Positions 36,540 through 47,866 of a stretch of DNA of 64,000 nt are shown here, piece by piece. This stretch comes from Sanghuangporus weigelae (Eukaryota > Basidiomycota > Agaricomycetes > Hymenochaetales > Hymenochaetaceae). Each line of letters starts with the position of its first letter. Within the stretch, counting starts at the first letter, position 1. The notes beneath the pieces were generated by a model. That model had not been told where the DNA came from and searched no databases. It saw nothing but the letters and a program-made list of their open reading frames with translations. Location of the stretch: the NCBI GenBank assembly GCA_033182465.1, contig CP137326.1, positions 310,001-374,000 of the forward strand, read 5' to 3'. Both the position numbers and the translations under genes were made by a program.

Positions 36540-38384
36540 ATGGATATCCTCGGCAAAGGAGGTACATTAGATCTTTCATCCCTGGCCTCGCAGGCGATGA
36601 CAATGCGGGTAAGTTCATTCTCTTTTGTGCGCCCAGATAGTGCGAACTTCAATAATTGATACACTCTAGTATAGCGCAGGTTTGTTCGTTTAACTTATGC
36701 GCTAATTGTCTTGAGGCTGAATGCTTTTTGTCAGTCGCGAATTTGGCGATTTGGGTATGTTTTCCATTGTCGGCACTTTTCATGCAGAATTAAGTTTGAT
36801 TATATGCGCTTGCTGTAGCTGTACGAGTTCTCGCTGACAGCTGACAAGGAAGTACGTAACATGGTGACGCCGAATGGACGGACATGTCTAATCCATTCAT
36901 TACATAAACTCAGGTCCGGTTGGTGTGGCCCTCCCGGTTTACCATTATCAAGCTGCTCTTCTTTGCCAACCGATATCTTCCTCTTTTCACAATTTCTGCA
37001 TATGCATATTGTGAGTGACAATCATGTGAATATCTCGAGTACGTTGACGCCGATTGACTTTCGGTGTAGTTTTGATCCTGAACGATAATGACGATGAATA
37101 TGTGAGTTAACAATAGGACGAAGTCACGAAGCGTTAGCCTAATCAGTATGTCTGGCCCCCTTTCTGTCGCAGTTATGCAAGCCCGCGCTCTTGTTCGTCG
37201 GATGTCCGTGATGATCTTATAACTTTACCTTTGACTTTGACTGATAGGCTGACATTGATTTAGACATGTCCTTCGCGGGATTCTTTCTGGCTGAAGGTAA
37301 AATCAATCATTCTAACGCATCTATTATTGTAAGACTAAATCTGGTCGGTCAGTTGTTCTGGCATTTCGAGTCTACGTCATCTGGCAAGCCCGGAAATCGA
37401 TTCTTATCCTTGTATTCGGCACTCTATTCGTAAGTATATCTGTTTTCGGGATCAGAATTTCTCCGGTTGGACCACTGAACACACCTACCTATTGCAGGCA
37501 AAGACTGGAACTAGTGGTACTATTACTTATTTCTACCTGACCTCAACCGAAAGTACGTATCCTGCCTCGAGAGCTTCAACTAATTTACTGATGCGATTCG
37601 CTCTCCGTGGGGGTAGTGTCTCCGATAAATCTCTTCCGCTCTGGGTGCGAATGCATCTTTACGAGGCGATTAGAATGGATCACTATGCTCCTTGTATTTC
37701 TTTTTGAAATTGGTATGCACTTGACCACTCCTTTTGTTTATTCGTTTGTTCATTACCCCTCTGACACCATTTCCTTCCGTTCGGTTGCAGAGATTCTTTC
37801 GCTGATGATCATTGCGAAGAGAGTTCACTGTAAGTCCTTGAAATTGGTGTTTATTGCTAATCGATTGGATGATAGCAACTGATGCTCTGGATTATTAGTT
37901 AAACGATCGAGATCAGAACTTGTAGATATCTTGCTGAAAGATGGTGAAGCTTTTCATTCGGTTCCGGACTGGATACTGATCGAGTTATGCAGGTGTACTC
38001 TATTGTATTACCATCATGGGTCAGCTTGGTTTCACTTACGATCCTTGGAAGACAACCTTATCATCCCAATAGCAATCAGCTTGTTGAACATTTTCGTCGT
38101 GAAGTTCGCTCCCGTGCGTTTTCCATATCTCCTTAATTAGCTAAATTCCGAAATCTAACCTAGAAACCAATCACACAGCCGATTATCTCTCCCTTCCTGA
38201 TCGTGTAAGAGCTCCCTCCTTTCTATAATCCGTATTCAGAGCTTCCGTATTGAATCCTCGGATCATCCTAGAACTCAGGGTCTTCTTCATAACATCCTAT
38301 GCACCCGGCTGCTTCTGCGCTTGCGAACTGCGGACGCGCGAAGGACGTCTGTACTTGTATCAGCGGACTTGCATATACCTATGA
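36540..38384 (+). CDS. DUF6533-type seven-helix-like membrane protein built from microexons
   Basis: About 14 exons that I could chain by splice sites. MDILGKGGTLDLSSLASQAMTMR is followed by a 10-nt exon (36670-36679), a 20-nt exon (36735-36754) and a 33-nt exon (36819-36851), together giving RYSAVANLAIWLYEFSLTADKE. The next exon reads VRLVWPSRFTIIKLLFFANRYLP. Later helices are FAGFFLAEVVLAFRVYVIWQ, LEWITMLLVFLFEIEILSL and GAISLLNIFVVKFAP, and the end is SVLNPRIILELRVFFITS plus a short cysteine-containing tail. The layout (YxxxAxLxxLxYE, EVxLIW, NRYLP, LLRDG-like LLKDG, RxILxLR) matches the agaricomycete membrane family I know as DUF6533; function unknown. Family call by memory, exon chain from the sequence. 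Confidence 0.75.
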
Positions 38385-38798
38385 AGTCTATCGCATCGAC
38401 GAGCCGAGCTAGTTCTTCGCAGTGAAATTCGATACGACGATGGTGATGACGCTGTGACGACATGGACTAAAGCTGTTATGAAAGCATTTATGTAGAACTT
38501 TCCACGGTCTTTCTTTTCAAATCCAATTTCAATTCCGGCGCGACGACGTGCATTTTGCTTCACGAGTAGATGCTCACCTTTTCACGATGCAATGTTTTGT
38601 TCTAGTTATGTGTGTACACTAAGAATGGACTGTTTTTCTCATTCATTTCATTAGATTTCACTCTGTTTTGTTTTGCATTTTGACCATTCGTTTTCTTTTC
38701 TACTTTTATCACTCGTTCTCCGCTCTGCATTTTGGAATGTGGAATGTATTATTAGCTGGTGGCTGTATTATCTTCAGATCTAGATCTGAACAATATGA
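38385..38798. other. intergenic, 3' flank
   Basis: T-rich 3' flank of the membrane-protein gene. An 18-base perfect palindrome TTCAGATCTAGATCTGAA lies at 38773-38790, followed closely by another GATCTAG word. No gene seen. Confidence 0.4.
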
Positions 38799-39240
38799 TG
38801 AGATCTAGAGTCGTCCTCAGCTCAGCAAAGCCGGAATTACCATATATGGAGAGATTCGTCGATCATTGATGTCAAATGTCGTTCACCAGGCGTTGTCGCT
38901 GGAGACCAGGAGAGCGTTTTTCTTCACAACGACCATATTCTTCCGTTCTTTGCAAATGGCTTTCACGTTCTTACTCTCTCAGTCGTCAAAAACCATTGGT
39001 ACCCTGATCTATCGTATGCTTCTAAGCCTGCTAGTAGTTGCGTAATTCAGTTTCTTCGTGATTTCGGTTCTGCAGCGAATCTGCCGACTTATGCACCGGC
39101 CCATGATGCTCCATTGGTCGGACCTTGCCTGCAAGTAAGTACTAGTCGCCTTCAGAAATCCGAGAGAGCGGAACAGTCAGCCGTCGCAGATCAAGCCGAG
39201 TTGAGTCGAACCCTCCTTGCTTTGCCCGATGACCACTAAT
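38799..39240 (+). other. unidentified open frame without start codon, possible exon or gene relic
   Basis: A frame of 146 codons is open from just after a TGA to a TAA at 39238-39240. It contains no ATG, but reads like a protein: IIDVKCRSPGVVAGDQES, FLHNDHILPFFANGFHVL, VVKNHWYPDLSYASKP, IQFLRDFGSAANLPTY. A TCCTCAG acceptor-like word lies near its start (38820) and a CAAGTAAGT donor-like word at 39133. Either it is an internal exon whose 5' exon I could not find, or the remnant of a gene. I do not recognise the family. Confidence 0.35.
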
Positions 39241-39550
39241 ATTGGCCACCAGCCTACCGACAAATTGTTCATCTCATATTCTGGTTCCCAGAGATGACAT
39301 CTGGTTGTTCTGTTGCCTCTACTCTCACGGGGTCTCTCAACGTGGACCCACTCAGATAAACATTGGATGGGTTCTCAAGTTCTCATGCGACCGAGATGAA
39401 TGTACATGTTGTTATCTGATTAGTTCGATCTGACCAGTACTATCTCGTACTATCTCATAGCGCGGATCGGCCTAAGAAGTAAACCAGAGATATTTTGTAA
39501 GTAGGGTTGTGAACGTATCTTGAATTCACGGATCCTCTCTTTCCACGGTA

Positions 39551-39745
39551 ATGAACCCTGGCTTGTTCAAGCAAAGCATGGATGCTCAGCATCTCGAGAT
39601 AGGGATCGCCGAAGCCGTCTGCGATTCGTCCTTCCTATCTGCCTTCTCACGTCGCTTCTTGGCTATGCAAGACGAACGTGAAAAGGACGACGCTTTATGG
39701 GTTTTCTTCCCGCAAGACATCGTGGCTGATGAAGATACGGAATGA
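39551..39745 (+). other. short unidentified frame, possibly part of the same relic
   Basis: A 64-codon frame from ATG, MNPGLFKQSMDAQHLEIG to FPQDIVADEDTE, with balanced composition and an acidic end. It lies 310 bases after the open frame ending at 39240 on the same strand and may belong to the same gene or relic. No family recognised. Confidence 0.25.
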
Positions 39746-40360
39746 ATCCCGAGATGTCTTCACTCTTACTTTAAGGCCTCAAGGCAGATACATTGTACAG
39801 CGAATGGTGTCAGCGGGGTTTATTTATCTATCTACCTATCTTGACGATACCCGAGAGACCGAAATGCCTGCCTGGATATCTGAGCCAGTTCGATAATATC
39901 GACCAATCTCCGGTTTGGATGAGTTGATCAGGTTCCGCTTTCGTTTCGTTGACGATTTACTGTATGGCTTAGCCTGGCCTCTGCCGTCATTTTACTACAG
40001 ATCTGGGGAGCTGGGCGGCTGGAGCGTCATTTCTTGCTCGCGGAATGGCTGGGAACTTTTATGCAGAAGATCGCACCAAATCGGGTGCGAAAGCTCTCCG
40101 TTGGCTTCTTTTGACGGCCGTTGTCGAAGTGCGTTCTCAGAAGCACCCACACACATTCCTTTATAATAGACTTCAGGCGTGCCCTCAGGTCTTCTTACCG
40201 AACACATCCGGAGAAGCCGTCTTGCCAACACGACTTCTTCGCTGCCAGAGCCTGAACGTGCTAGTTGCGCATTATAAGACATAGTCAACAAGCGAGGAAC
40301 GCGTCTCCTTTCTTTTCACTTCCGTATCTCTTATACCCCTCTGCTTATACCCCCTCAGCC
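39746..40360. other. intergenic, promoter of the DUF6534-type gene
   Basis: No gene supported. A short CT-rich leader precedes the ATG at 40361. Confidence 0.4.
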
Positions 40361-42384
40361 ATGGCGGACGATTATTATATCAATACCACTTTCGGGGCTG
40401 CTCTGATGGGTCTGGTAGTTGGGTCGGTGTACGTACATATCGTATCTCTGATGTCTGCTGTTGTGTGTATGAACTGATCTGGAATGTTGATAGGCTGTAT
40501 GGCATGACGTGCATGCAGACGTATGTGCACTGATCGCTTCTCCGTCTCTTGATTGGAGATCATGTACTAATTGAATGAGAAGCTACCTGTACTATCGAGC
40601 ATATTCGAAGGATCCTATCGGTCTCAAACTTCTGGTTTTCGTGCTATGGTCGGGATGCCTCGTAATTCCTTCGTACCAATGCTCATGTTGATCTTGGACT
40701 TTCTTAGGATCCTTGACAGTACACATATGATCCTATCAACGGTCACGATATACTGGTATAGACTGCCTGCTTATCCGAGAGTGCTTGGATTGAAGCAAGC
40801 GATACTTAGGTACTTGGTCCTGAACTTTGGAAACTTTGAGAATTTGGATGTCGGATACTGGGCTATGGACGTGAGTCCCTGGCATTTGTTATCATACGTA
40901 TACCCTGATATGAATTGTCATGCCAGATCCAAACTGATTTTAATGTGGGTAACCAAATTTCGCATGCATATTATTCTTTCTGAACATTGATTTCAGGGTC
41001 TCATCGGACTTATGGTCGAGCTGTTCGCATTCTTCCTTACTGCTAGTTTTCCTCCAACTACTTATATCTTTTCAGGTTTTTCGCTTGGCGAGTCTGGAAA
41101 GTCAGCAATAGTATCTGGTTGATCAGCATGATCGTAAGTAGTGGTCGTGCTTTTTGCTTTTCGTACGGTCATGATCATCTCATTACCCAGACTGTCCTGG
41201 CGTTTCTCCACTTTTCTCTCGGCATCTGTATGTCCTTTCTCACGCGACACGTTTTCGTGTAAATCGCTGAACTAACGTTTGTGAATTGATTGGAAGACTT
41301 TACCGTTGAAGGGTGAATAACTTTCTCCACCGCACTCCGCATGTACTCCAAGCTGTTGCATATCGCTAATTGTTGTGAGATAGGTTCCGCCTTGATCGGT
41401 TCTCCGAATACTCTGAGCTTACTTGGGTGACTTGCGTGGGCCTCGGCAGTGCAGCGGCGTGTGATATGATCATTGCTATTTCACTTGTCTATTATCTGTT
41501 GAGAAGCCGGACAGGCTTCAAGCAGTGAGTACACACAATGATTTGAAGATGGATAAAGACTGACTATCTTACAATCAAGATCCGACTCAATCATCTCGAC
41601 TCTGGTGATGTACGCCATTAACACTGGGTTGTTCACAGGCGTGTGTGCGGCAGCTGCTACATTATGCGTAAGTTCCTAGTCTCTATATTATCACTTTCTT
41701 GCTGTGATTCCTTATGAACTTTTTTGTTTCTTCAGTTCGCATTCATGCCCACGAATTTTGTCTGGCTGGCGTTCTTCTGGTGTCTAGGAAAGCGTAAGTC
41801 ACTTGCAACCTTCAATCTCATGTATATGTCTGATTGATGAATTCCACCTATCCAAAGTATACGTGAATTCTCTTCTCGCTTCGTAAGTTCGAATAATGTA
41901 TCATACTCATTTTATACTGAACGACGTTCGTAGCCTCAATAGCAGACAAGCGCTCCGCAAGATTGCTGAGAACCGAGATGTTCGAACGTCGTTGAACCTA
42001 CCGAGGTTCAGTACGTACATGGACTTTGAGCGGCCAAGACATGGGAAGAGACGTACCTCGTCTAACAGCGTGAGTCTTGTGTTATTCTCTGTCATAGTTA
42101 TACCTGATCTTTGACCACTACGATGCAAATCCATAGTCCATTCCGGGTCCATTTTCACCTATAGAAATCGTCGTGGATACGACGCGGGAGCAGAAATCCG
42201 ATTATGAGCCGATGCCTGTGCGTTTCATCTCTCGTTTCGTCAATATAGTGCTCAAGGCCTTGCGGGCTAGGATCCAAATCTGACACTGACGGCCTCTTCG
42301 GGCAATACGCACACACTTTCCGAAATTGAAAGTGCTACTGAATCATCATCTTCCCAAGGCCATAAAGTACCTCGCTTGGTTTGA
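40361..42384 (+). CDS. DUF6534-type membrane protein
   Basis: Many short exons encode hydrophobic helices in the order expected for this agaricomycete family: MADDYYINTTFGAALMGLVVGS, LYGMTCMQT, YLYYRAYSKDPIGLKLLVFVLW, ILDSTHMILSTVTIYWY, LVLNFGN, GLIGLMVELFAFFLTA, FFAWRVWKVS, a segment with FSLGI, WVTCVGLGSAAACDMIIAIS, DSIISTLVMYAINTGLFTGV, FVWLAFFWCLGKLYVNSLLA and SLNSRQALR. The phrases SDSIISTLVMYAINTGL and YVNSLLASLNSR are the family hallmark as I know it. A cytoplasmic tail with serine-rich acidic sequence follows. Splicing the last intron (donor near 42217, acceptor TAG at 42270) gives an end at VPRLV and stop 42382-42384. Reading through instead would stop at 42283. Function unknown. It sits 2 kb from the DUF6533-type gene on the same strand. 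Confidence 0.75.
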
Positions 42385-42891
42385 AGCGCCATACCTTTCT
42401 TAAATGTAAATCACAGGATTACCATTACCATTGTGTAGATCTCCTCGAGTATCATTTCATCATTCTTCTATCTAACGGACCTTTTAGCTTACGACCTTTA
42501 CGTTCAATCGCGTCGACGTTGATCGTCAACAGAGTCATGACCGCATTATTTTCGCTCACACGAATTCCTTCCTTTTGCTTACATCTCGCATGCATGAATC
42601 GGTATTTGTTACGACGGACTTCGATATCATGTGATACATACATTTGTCTGGGAATCAGTGATGTACTACTACGTGTCTGTACTTCTATTTGCAGGAGAAG
42701 CCATATCCAAATTCTCCCCCGTCTGAGATGGTATCATCGTGAAGGTGCGTTAGATCGAATAAATGAATAAAGTGAACAGAGATCTTCAACCGCTGAAAGA
42801 AAAAAGGGGAAAAGAAAGGTAGTGTTGCTGCATGGTGACTGTCAAGTGATCCAAAGTAGCTAATCATCTGAACCTCTTTCGATGCGCTTCA
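42385..42891. other. intergenic between convergent genes
   Basis: 3' flanks of the DUF6534-type gene and the first P450. No gene seen. Confidence 0.4.
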
Positions 42892-45219
42892 TCACTGCTT
42901 GACTAAGGTGACCTTTAAAGGGACCTCCGTCTTGTGCCCGTCCTCGACTTTCACAACGGGATGGAGTAAGCCGCCCATTCTCCAGTAGACCTCCGGACCA
43001 GGCTCGAATATGAATTTCTCAATGAGTAGAGATGTTACGACCTCTGCACGTATATGATGAGAATTGTTGAACCGAAGCATCTATAGAATTGCTTACTGAG
43101 TTCAGCTTCAGAAAATTTAAAGCCTCTGAAGATGGGGTTTTCAGTACGATAAGGTTACAGAGTGAGTGGGATCTATACTGACATGCATGCTCTTCCTCCT
43201 CCGAGGAATGTCATCCTACAGTTTCAAAAAGGTGAACACAGTGTCTCAATGAAAAGCAATGTGTAGAAACGTACATTTGAGAGTATACACCGGGAAGGTG
43301 TGCATCGCTCAGATTCTGTGGCAGCTGTTTGAGCCATCGCTCGGGCTTCCACTCATCTGCATCTTCCCCCCAAATTGCTTTGTTCTTGTTCGCGCCGATA
43401 ATGGATACATACACAGTAGTGCCCTTCCTTACGAAAATCTCCCGAACGTCCTTTCCATGTGTGGATTTTATCGGCCATTGTAGCGGAAGGATAGTATCCT
43501 TTCTGGTTCTAACACATGTAAATATTATTAGTCAAGGATAATCCGCATCGAATAGATGAAATAACGAACGACTCACATTCGTTCCACAAGAAGTGCAGGA
43601 GGGTACATGCGCAAAGTCTCTCGGCAGATTGCATCAAGATACGGAAGGGACATAAGTTCATCATACTCGAGGTCGCCACCATACTCTTTACGAGCAGCTG
43701 TGACCTCAGCGCGGAGTCTCGCCTGTCTTTCCGGATTTTGTGACAGAATATGTAAAATACGGCATACAGCAAGCGTTGTCGTGTCATGACCGGCTGCTAT
43801 GAATGTACTGAATGATACCACGCACGGCCATTAGGATTTGATTGTTCGATTGAAATTTCCGAAGTAATAGTCTTACCTCATATGTGCAAGAAGCTCTTCC
43901 TCTGGTATCCGAGTAGCCCCATCGCCAGCCGAAGCTGCTTTCACTGTGTAACAATCAGGTATTGATGAGCCATCATTAGAAAAAAGATCTGGAGAAAGAC
44001 TTACTCAAAACACTCAAGATATCCTTTCCACCTCCCACCTGCTTCCGCGTGGCTTCGTCGCCATTTTTAAGTGCTTCCTTTTTATCTCGGAGGATCTGTT
44101 TTGTGTACTTCTGCATCGTATCTGTAACTGATAGGAGGTCTCTGACGGTTTCAGAAGGAATCATCTCCAGTAGCCGCCTTCGAAACGATGGAGAGCCGAG
44201 CTTGACTAATTGTGGGAGAAACTGCCGAAAGAAGTTGAGCTTGTCCATCAACGGGCTGATTGGACGAATAAGCGGAAGGTCATCAAGGGAAGTTCGGAAC
44301 ACACTTGAAAGATTTCATTGCTTCACTGTACGCATTTGTCCGAGTCATATCCAAAGCATCAAAAGTGTACCCGAGTCCACCTTGACCGACGTATTCAAGA
44401 GCAGCACGGGAAATCCACTTCATAACATCAAAGTGATCCTGTCCTCTAGAACTCTCCTTCTCGAGGACGGTACAAAGCTTTTTCGAGAGGCGCGGTTATT
44501 GATGATCGAAAGATTAATGTGCTGATGTGAAGCTGACCTTGTGAGCTATAGGATAAAACACGGGGAGCAGGTTACGCATATGTTTTAGTGAGAAGACCGG
44601 ATTGAGCATTTTGCGTTGCCTTTTGTGCTCCTCGCCTCGGATCAATAATTTATAAATATAAGTCAAGTCTCTCATAAGCGGGAATCAAAATACCTAGTGT
44701 CGATAAAAGACTTGCTCCAAAGACGAGCCTATTCGATCTGGAAAGCCATCAGATCCCAATGATACACCCTCTCTGCGTTATGCTTACACAAGAAACTTTT
44801 CGCCCTCCTCGTATATATACTGATCTTTGACACAAATATAGTGCAATGCAAGTGGATCTGTAACGTAAAGATGATGCTCCTTGGAGGTGGTTGTTTTTAG
44901 ACCAGGAGTATATAAAGAAGCCGCACGACTCACTCCAAACATCATGTCCACACGAGCGACCCCTCCATACCTCCTATACAGCTCCTCATGAAATTTCCAT
45001 CCTTCCGGGTTGAAAAATCGGTCAAAATTGCCTGACAAATCTTAATCAGGAACGCGTTATCGCGGTACAGCAGTACAGACCCATACCTTTCCACCAAGAG
45101 GCACTGGCCGGTCCAGGTATGTAAGATAGATACCTCCGCGACTCCAGGAAACAGATGACATGCCATACGATAATGGTGATGGACAGTGTCACAGCGGAAT
45201 AAGTGGCGAAAGAGTCCAT
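42892..45219 (-). CDS. cytochrome P450, paralogue A
   Basis: Haem-thiolate monooxygenase anchored by an N-terminal helix (MDSFATYSAVTLSITIIVWH) followed by the proline hinge YIPGPASASWW. About a dozen exons join in frame. Diagnostic motifs are QRKMLNPVFSLKHMRNLLPVF, EYVGQGGLGYTFDAL, the I-helix AGHDTTT, the K-helix ETLR, the PERW motif in WKPERWLKQLP, and the haem loop FLGGGRACIGFKFSE with its thiolate cysteine. The C-terminus FEPGPEVYWRMGG and PLKVTLVKQ is shared with the other two copies. It is reversed relative to paralogues B and C and intact as far as I can see. Substrate unknown; such P450s in Agaricomycetes commonly oxidise xenobiotics or secondary metabolites. I do not assign a CYP family. 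Confidence 0.9.
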
Positions 45220-47866
45220 AGGGGACTTATGAAGACAGAGATAGCGCGGATATCCGCTGCTCCTCCATCTCCCTTTATATCGCAATTCCATCATGAGTAA
45301 TGACAGCAGACAACAATTCAAAGGCTGTATTTTTCAGCGCCAGTATCTTGGTCGGGGATAGCTGACTAGAAGTCTCAAGTGCAAATTGCCGGATCCTTTG
45401 GGTTGCCTTTGGTGTTCCCTAAGCGCGGACCCATTCCGGGTCGCAGATAGAACTTAAGGCGAAGCGTGTTGATGTATGGAGGGTACTATACGCGTGAGAA
45501 CATGTGCGAACATCTTGGTTTCCTCTCGGAGTGTTGAAATAGCGGATGAGCGTGATCAGACATAAGTTTGCAAGCCAGTGCACATCCCGCCCTGATTTCA
45601 AAAACGTCCACGGAACGAAAAGTTTTGCAAAATGGAACGATCTTTCTGTGCTTTCAAGGGAAGGGAATCGGAGAAGTGACTTTGAGCCGTTCACCGCCGT
45701 ATTTCCTTTCCAGCCGGCCGGAACGACGTTTAATGCCCGCATGATGCTCCTCTACCTATCAAGATGAATCCAAAGACGCTCCAGAGATTTAAACGGTTAC
45801 TGAATCCCTCCATTGGTCTGTCTTCCTCCAACTACCAGTTCTGAGCTACGTGCCGAGATTTCTACGGTTAAGCCCAGGTATGTTGACACGTCTGACCGCG
45901 TCAATACATGTCCGTGAAGTTTTCGAAGCTATTCGAGCACTTAAGTGCGATCAGCAACAAGAACCTATTAGCCTTGAAAATCAATTCTTTAGGAACGTGT
46001 GGTGATCATGAGCGCGCATAGCGAGAATATCACCTTGAATTTGTCGAGACGTAACGTAAAAGGATAAGCTATAGAATCAAGATTCGCTGATAGCATCTGA
46101 CTCTATTCGCCAAAAAACTGGCCGCTGGCCGGTTGTCTTGGAAGGAGTCTGTGGATAAGCGCACTTAACGATAAAACAATCTATATATGATCAAAATTAC
46201 TGTATGATGGACACCACCTTTCGTCCTTGCACTGAGGCGATTAGGTCAAGATTTTCACTGAGTAATTCATGCCTCCCGTATGAGTGAGATTCCTAGAGGT
46301 GTTGGCAGCGCAACACAAGATGCCTGTGCTCATTATACTCTTTGCAGATGGAGCGGAAGGGAAGAATTTCTGAGGCGCTGATGGTGTGATTTCATGTGGT
46401 CTCCTTGATAAAGTCCCGTATCGTTCGGGTCTTTCCTCTTTCCTATGGAGGAAATGGGACAACCATGATGAGACCCGCCACGGCCAGTCAAATGCAGTAG
46501 GGAGAAAGAGAAAGAAACATGAAGGACGGTCGAGGCGAGTTATCACGAAGACAATGAGAGTCTGAATTCTTCTTTTCACTTCACTTCAAATTGTTTTGAC
46601 AAGCCTGCCAGTCAACCGACGTATCATGTGATCAAATATCAAAGTAAAAATCACCAGTCTGATTTGCACATGGATTCTCTAGACAAGTACTAAGATCTTC
46701 TGGTATTGGATGGCGAAGTACTATGCATAAACTTCAATACATCGCAGGTCCGAGTCAAGATGATGGACCCAATCTAATCTAACTGGTACGACACGTGACA
46801 TGGGCCTTAGGGCTGGTCCGCTTCTTACCAATACCAAGCGATGTCGTCAACTCGAACGTCGAACAACGAAGCCCACGTCGCGCCGTCGCGCCGTCAGGTC
46901 TGCCAATTTCAATCACTACTTGACGACTGACATCTTCCGCAGCCCGTGGTAAAATTGGTTCTTCTCCTATCACTCATACGTCAATAAGTACAAATGATTT
47001 CGGGTTGTCTATGATGTGCGCCCCAAATATTCATTTCATGCTTAGAGAATGGTTATGCGAAGATCTTGTGTCAGGTACGTTCGTTTCGCCGTGACAGTAA
47101 TATTGTTTTACTTGCCCTTGCATATTGCATCGTGTCAGTTTCATTTATCAGCAAGCTCTTTGCATGCTCCCCAATGGTCGCTCTCGCTCAGTGGGCGGCG
47201 GATGAGACAGTAGCTTCCTTTTGAGGTATAGACGATCCTTTTTGTTATCCATGGCGAAAACTTCGCGAGACTCAGTCTAGTACCTAAAAGGCTGTCGTGC
47301 TTTTCTGTGTTTTTGTCTCATGGAGTACTTTCGTCTCTCTTCCCGCTATAAGGCGAATTCTTGACGAAGGGTCAATGATACCGAAGAAAACTTCTCCGGT
47401 GCTCTTTTGGCCGAAACAAAAGGCTGCCCCAGATAATGGCCAATTGGGAACTTTAGAGTTTGCGACTTCGCGAATTCAAGAAGTTCCATCGAAGGCAATC
47501 AGCTTGACTTTTCAGTCATCCTTTATGTCGTGAAAACAAATCTGGGGTTTCGATTTTCCGTTCTTTCCACGTGCGTTGCGAAGACGTGAGTCAGCCGAGG
47601 GTGCCGTATCGAACTATCTCCAAATATACTTCATCAATATCAGGGCAGAAAAGTTTGGCTCCGATTCTACTCATTTAGCGAAGTCAGAGAATGGATTGCA
47701 TGGACTTCCCGATGACAATAATAGCACATCGCAATTGGGGAACCATCGCTGACGGTTACCTGCCTATGTCAGCGCTATCTGTGGCTATTCAAACATACGA
47801 TGGAATCTATGGTATAAGAGCAACGAGTTTCCGCCCAGGAACGTATTTGCCACCCCAACATCAGCT
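45220..47866. other. shared upstream region of P450 A and P450 B
   Basis: A 2.6-kb divergent intergenic region. Frames at 45419-45742, 46241-46579 (both reverse) and 47297-47533 (forward) have no motif or splice support. No P450 fragment or repeat was recognised. A GTCGCGCC tandem pair lies near 46870. Confidence 0.35.

Noticed and set aside
38773-38790. 18-base perfect palindrome TTCAGATCTAGATCTGAA
   Set aside because: One or so such palindromes are not surprising in 64 kb; no neighbouring structure gives it meaning.
45220-47866. Search for P450 fragments or a fourth copy between A and B
   Set aside because: No haem-loop, ExxR or PERW words found on either strand.
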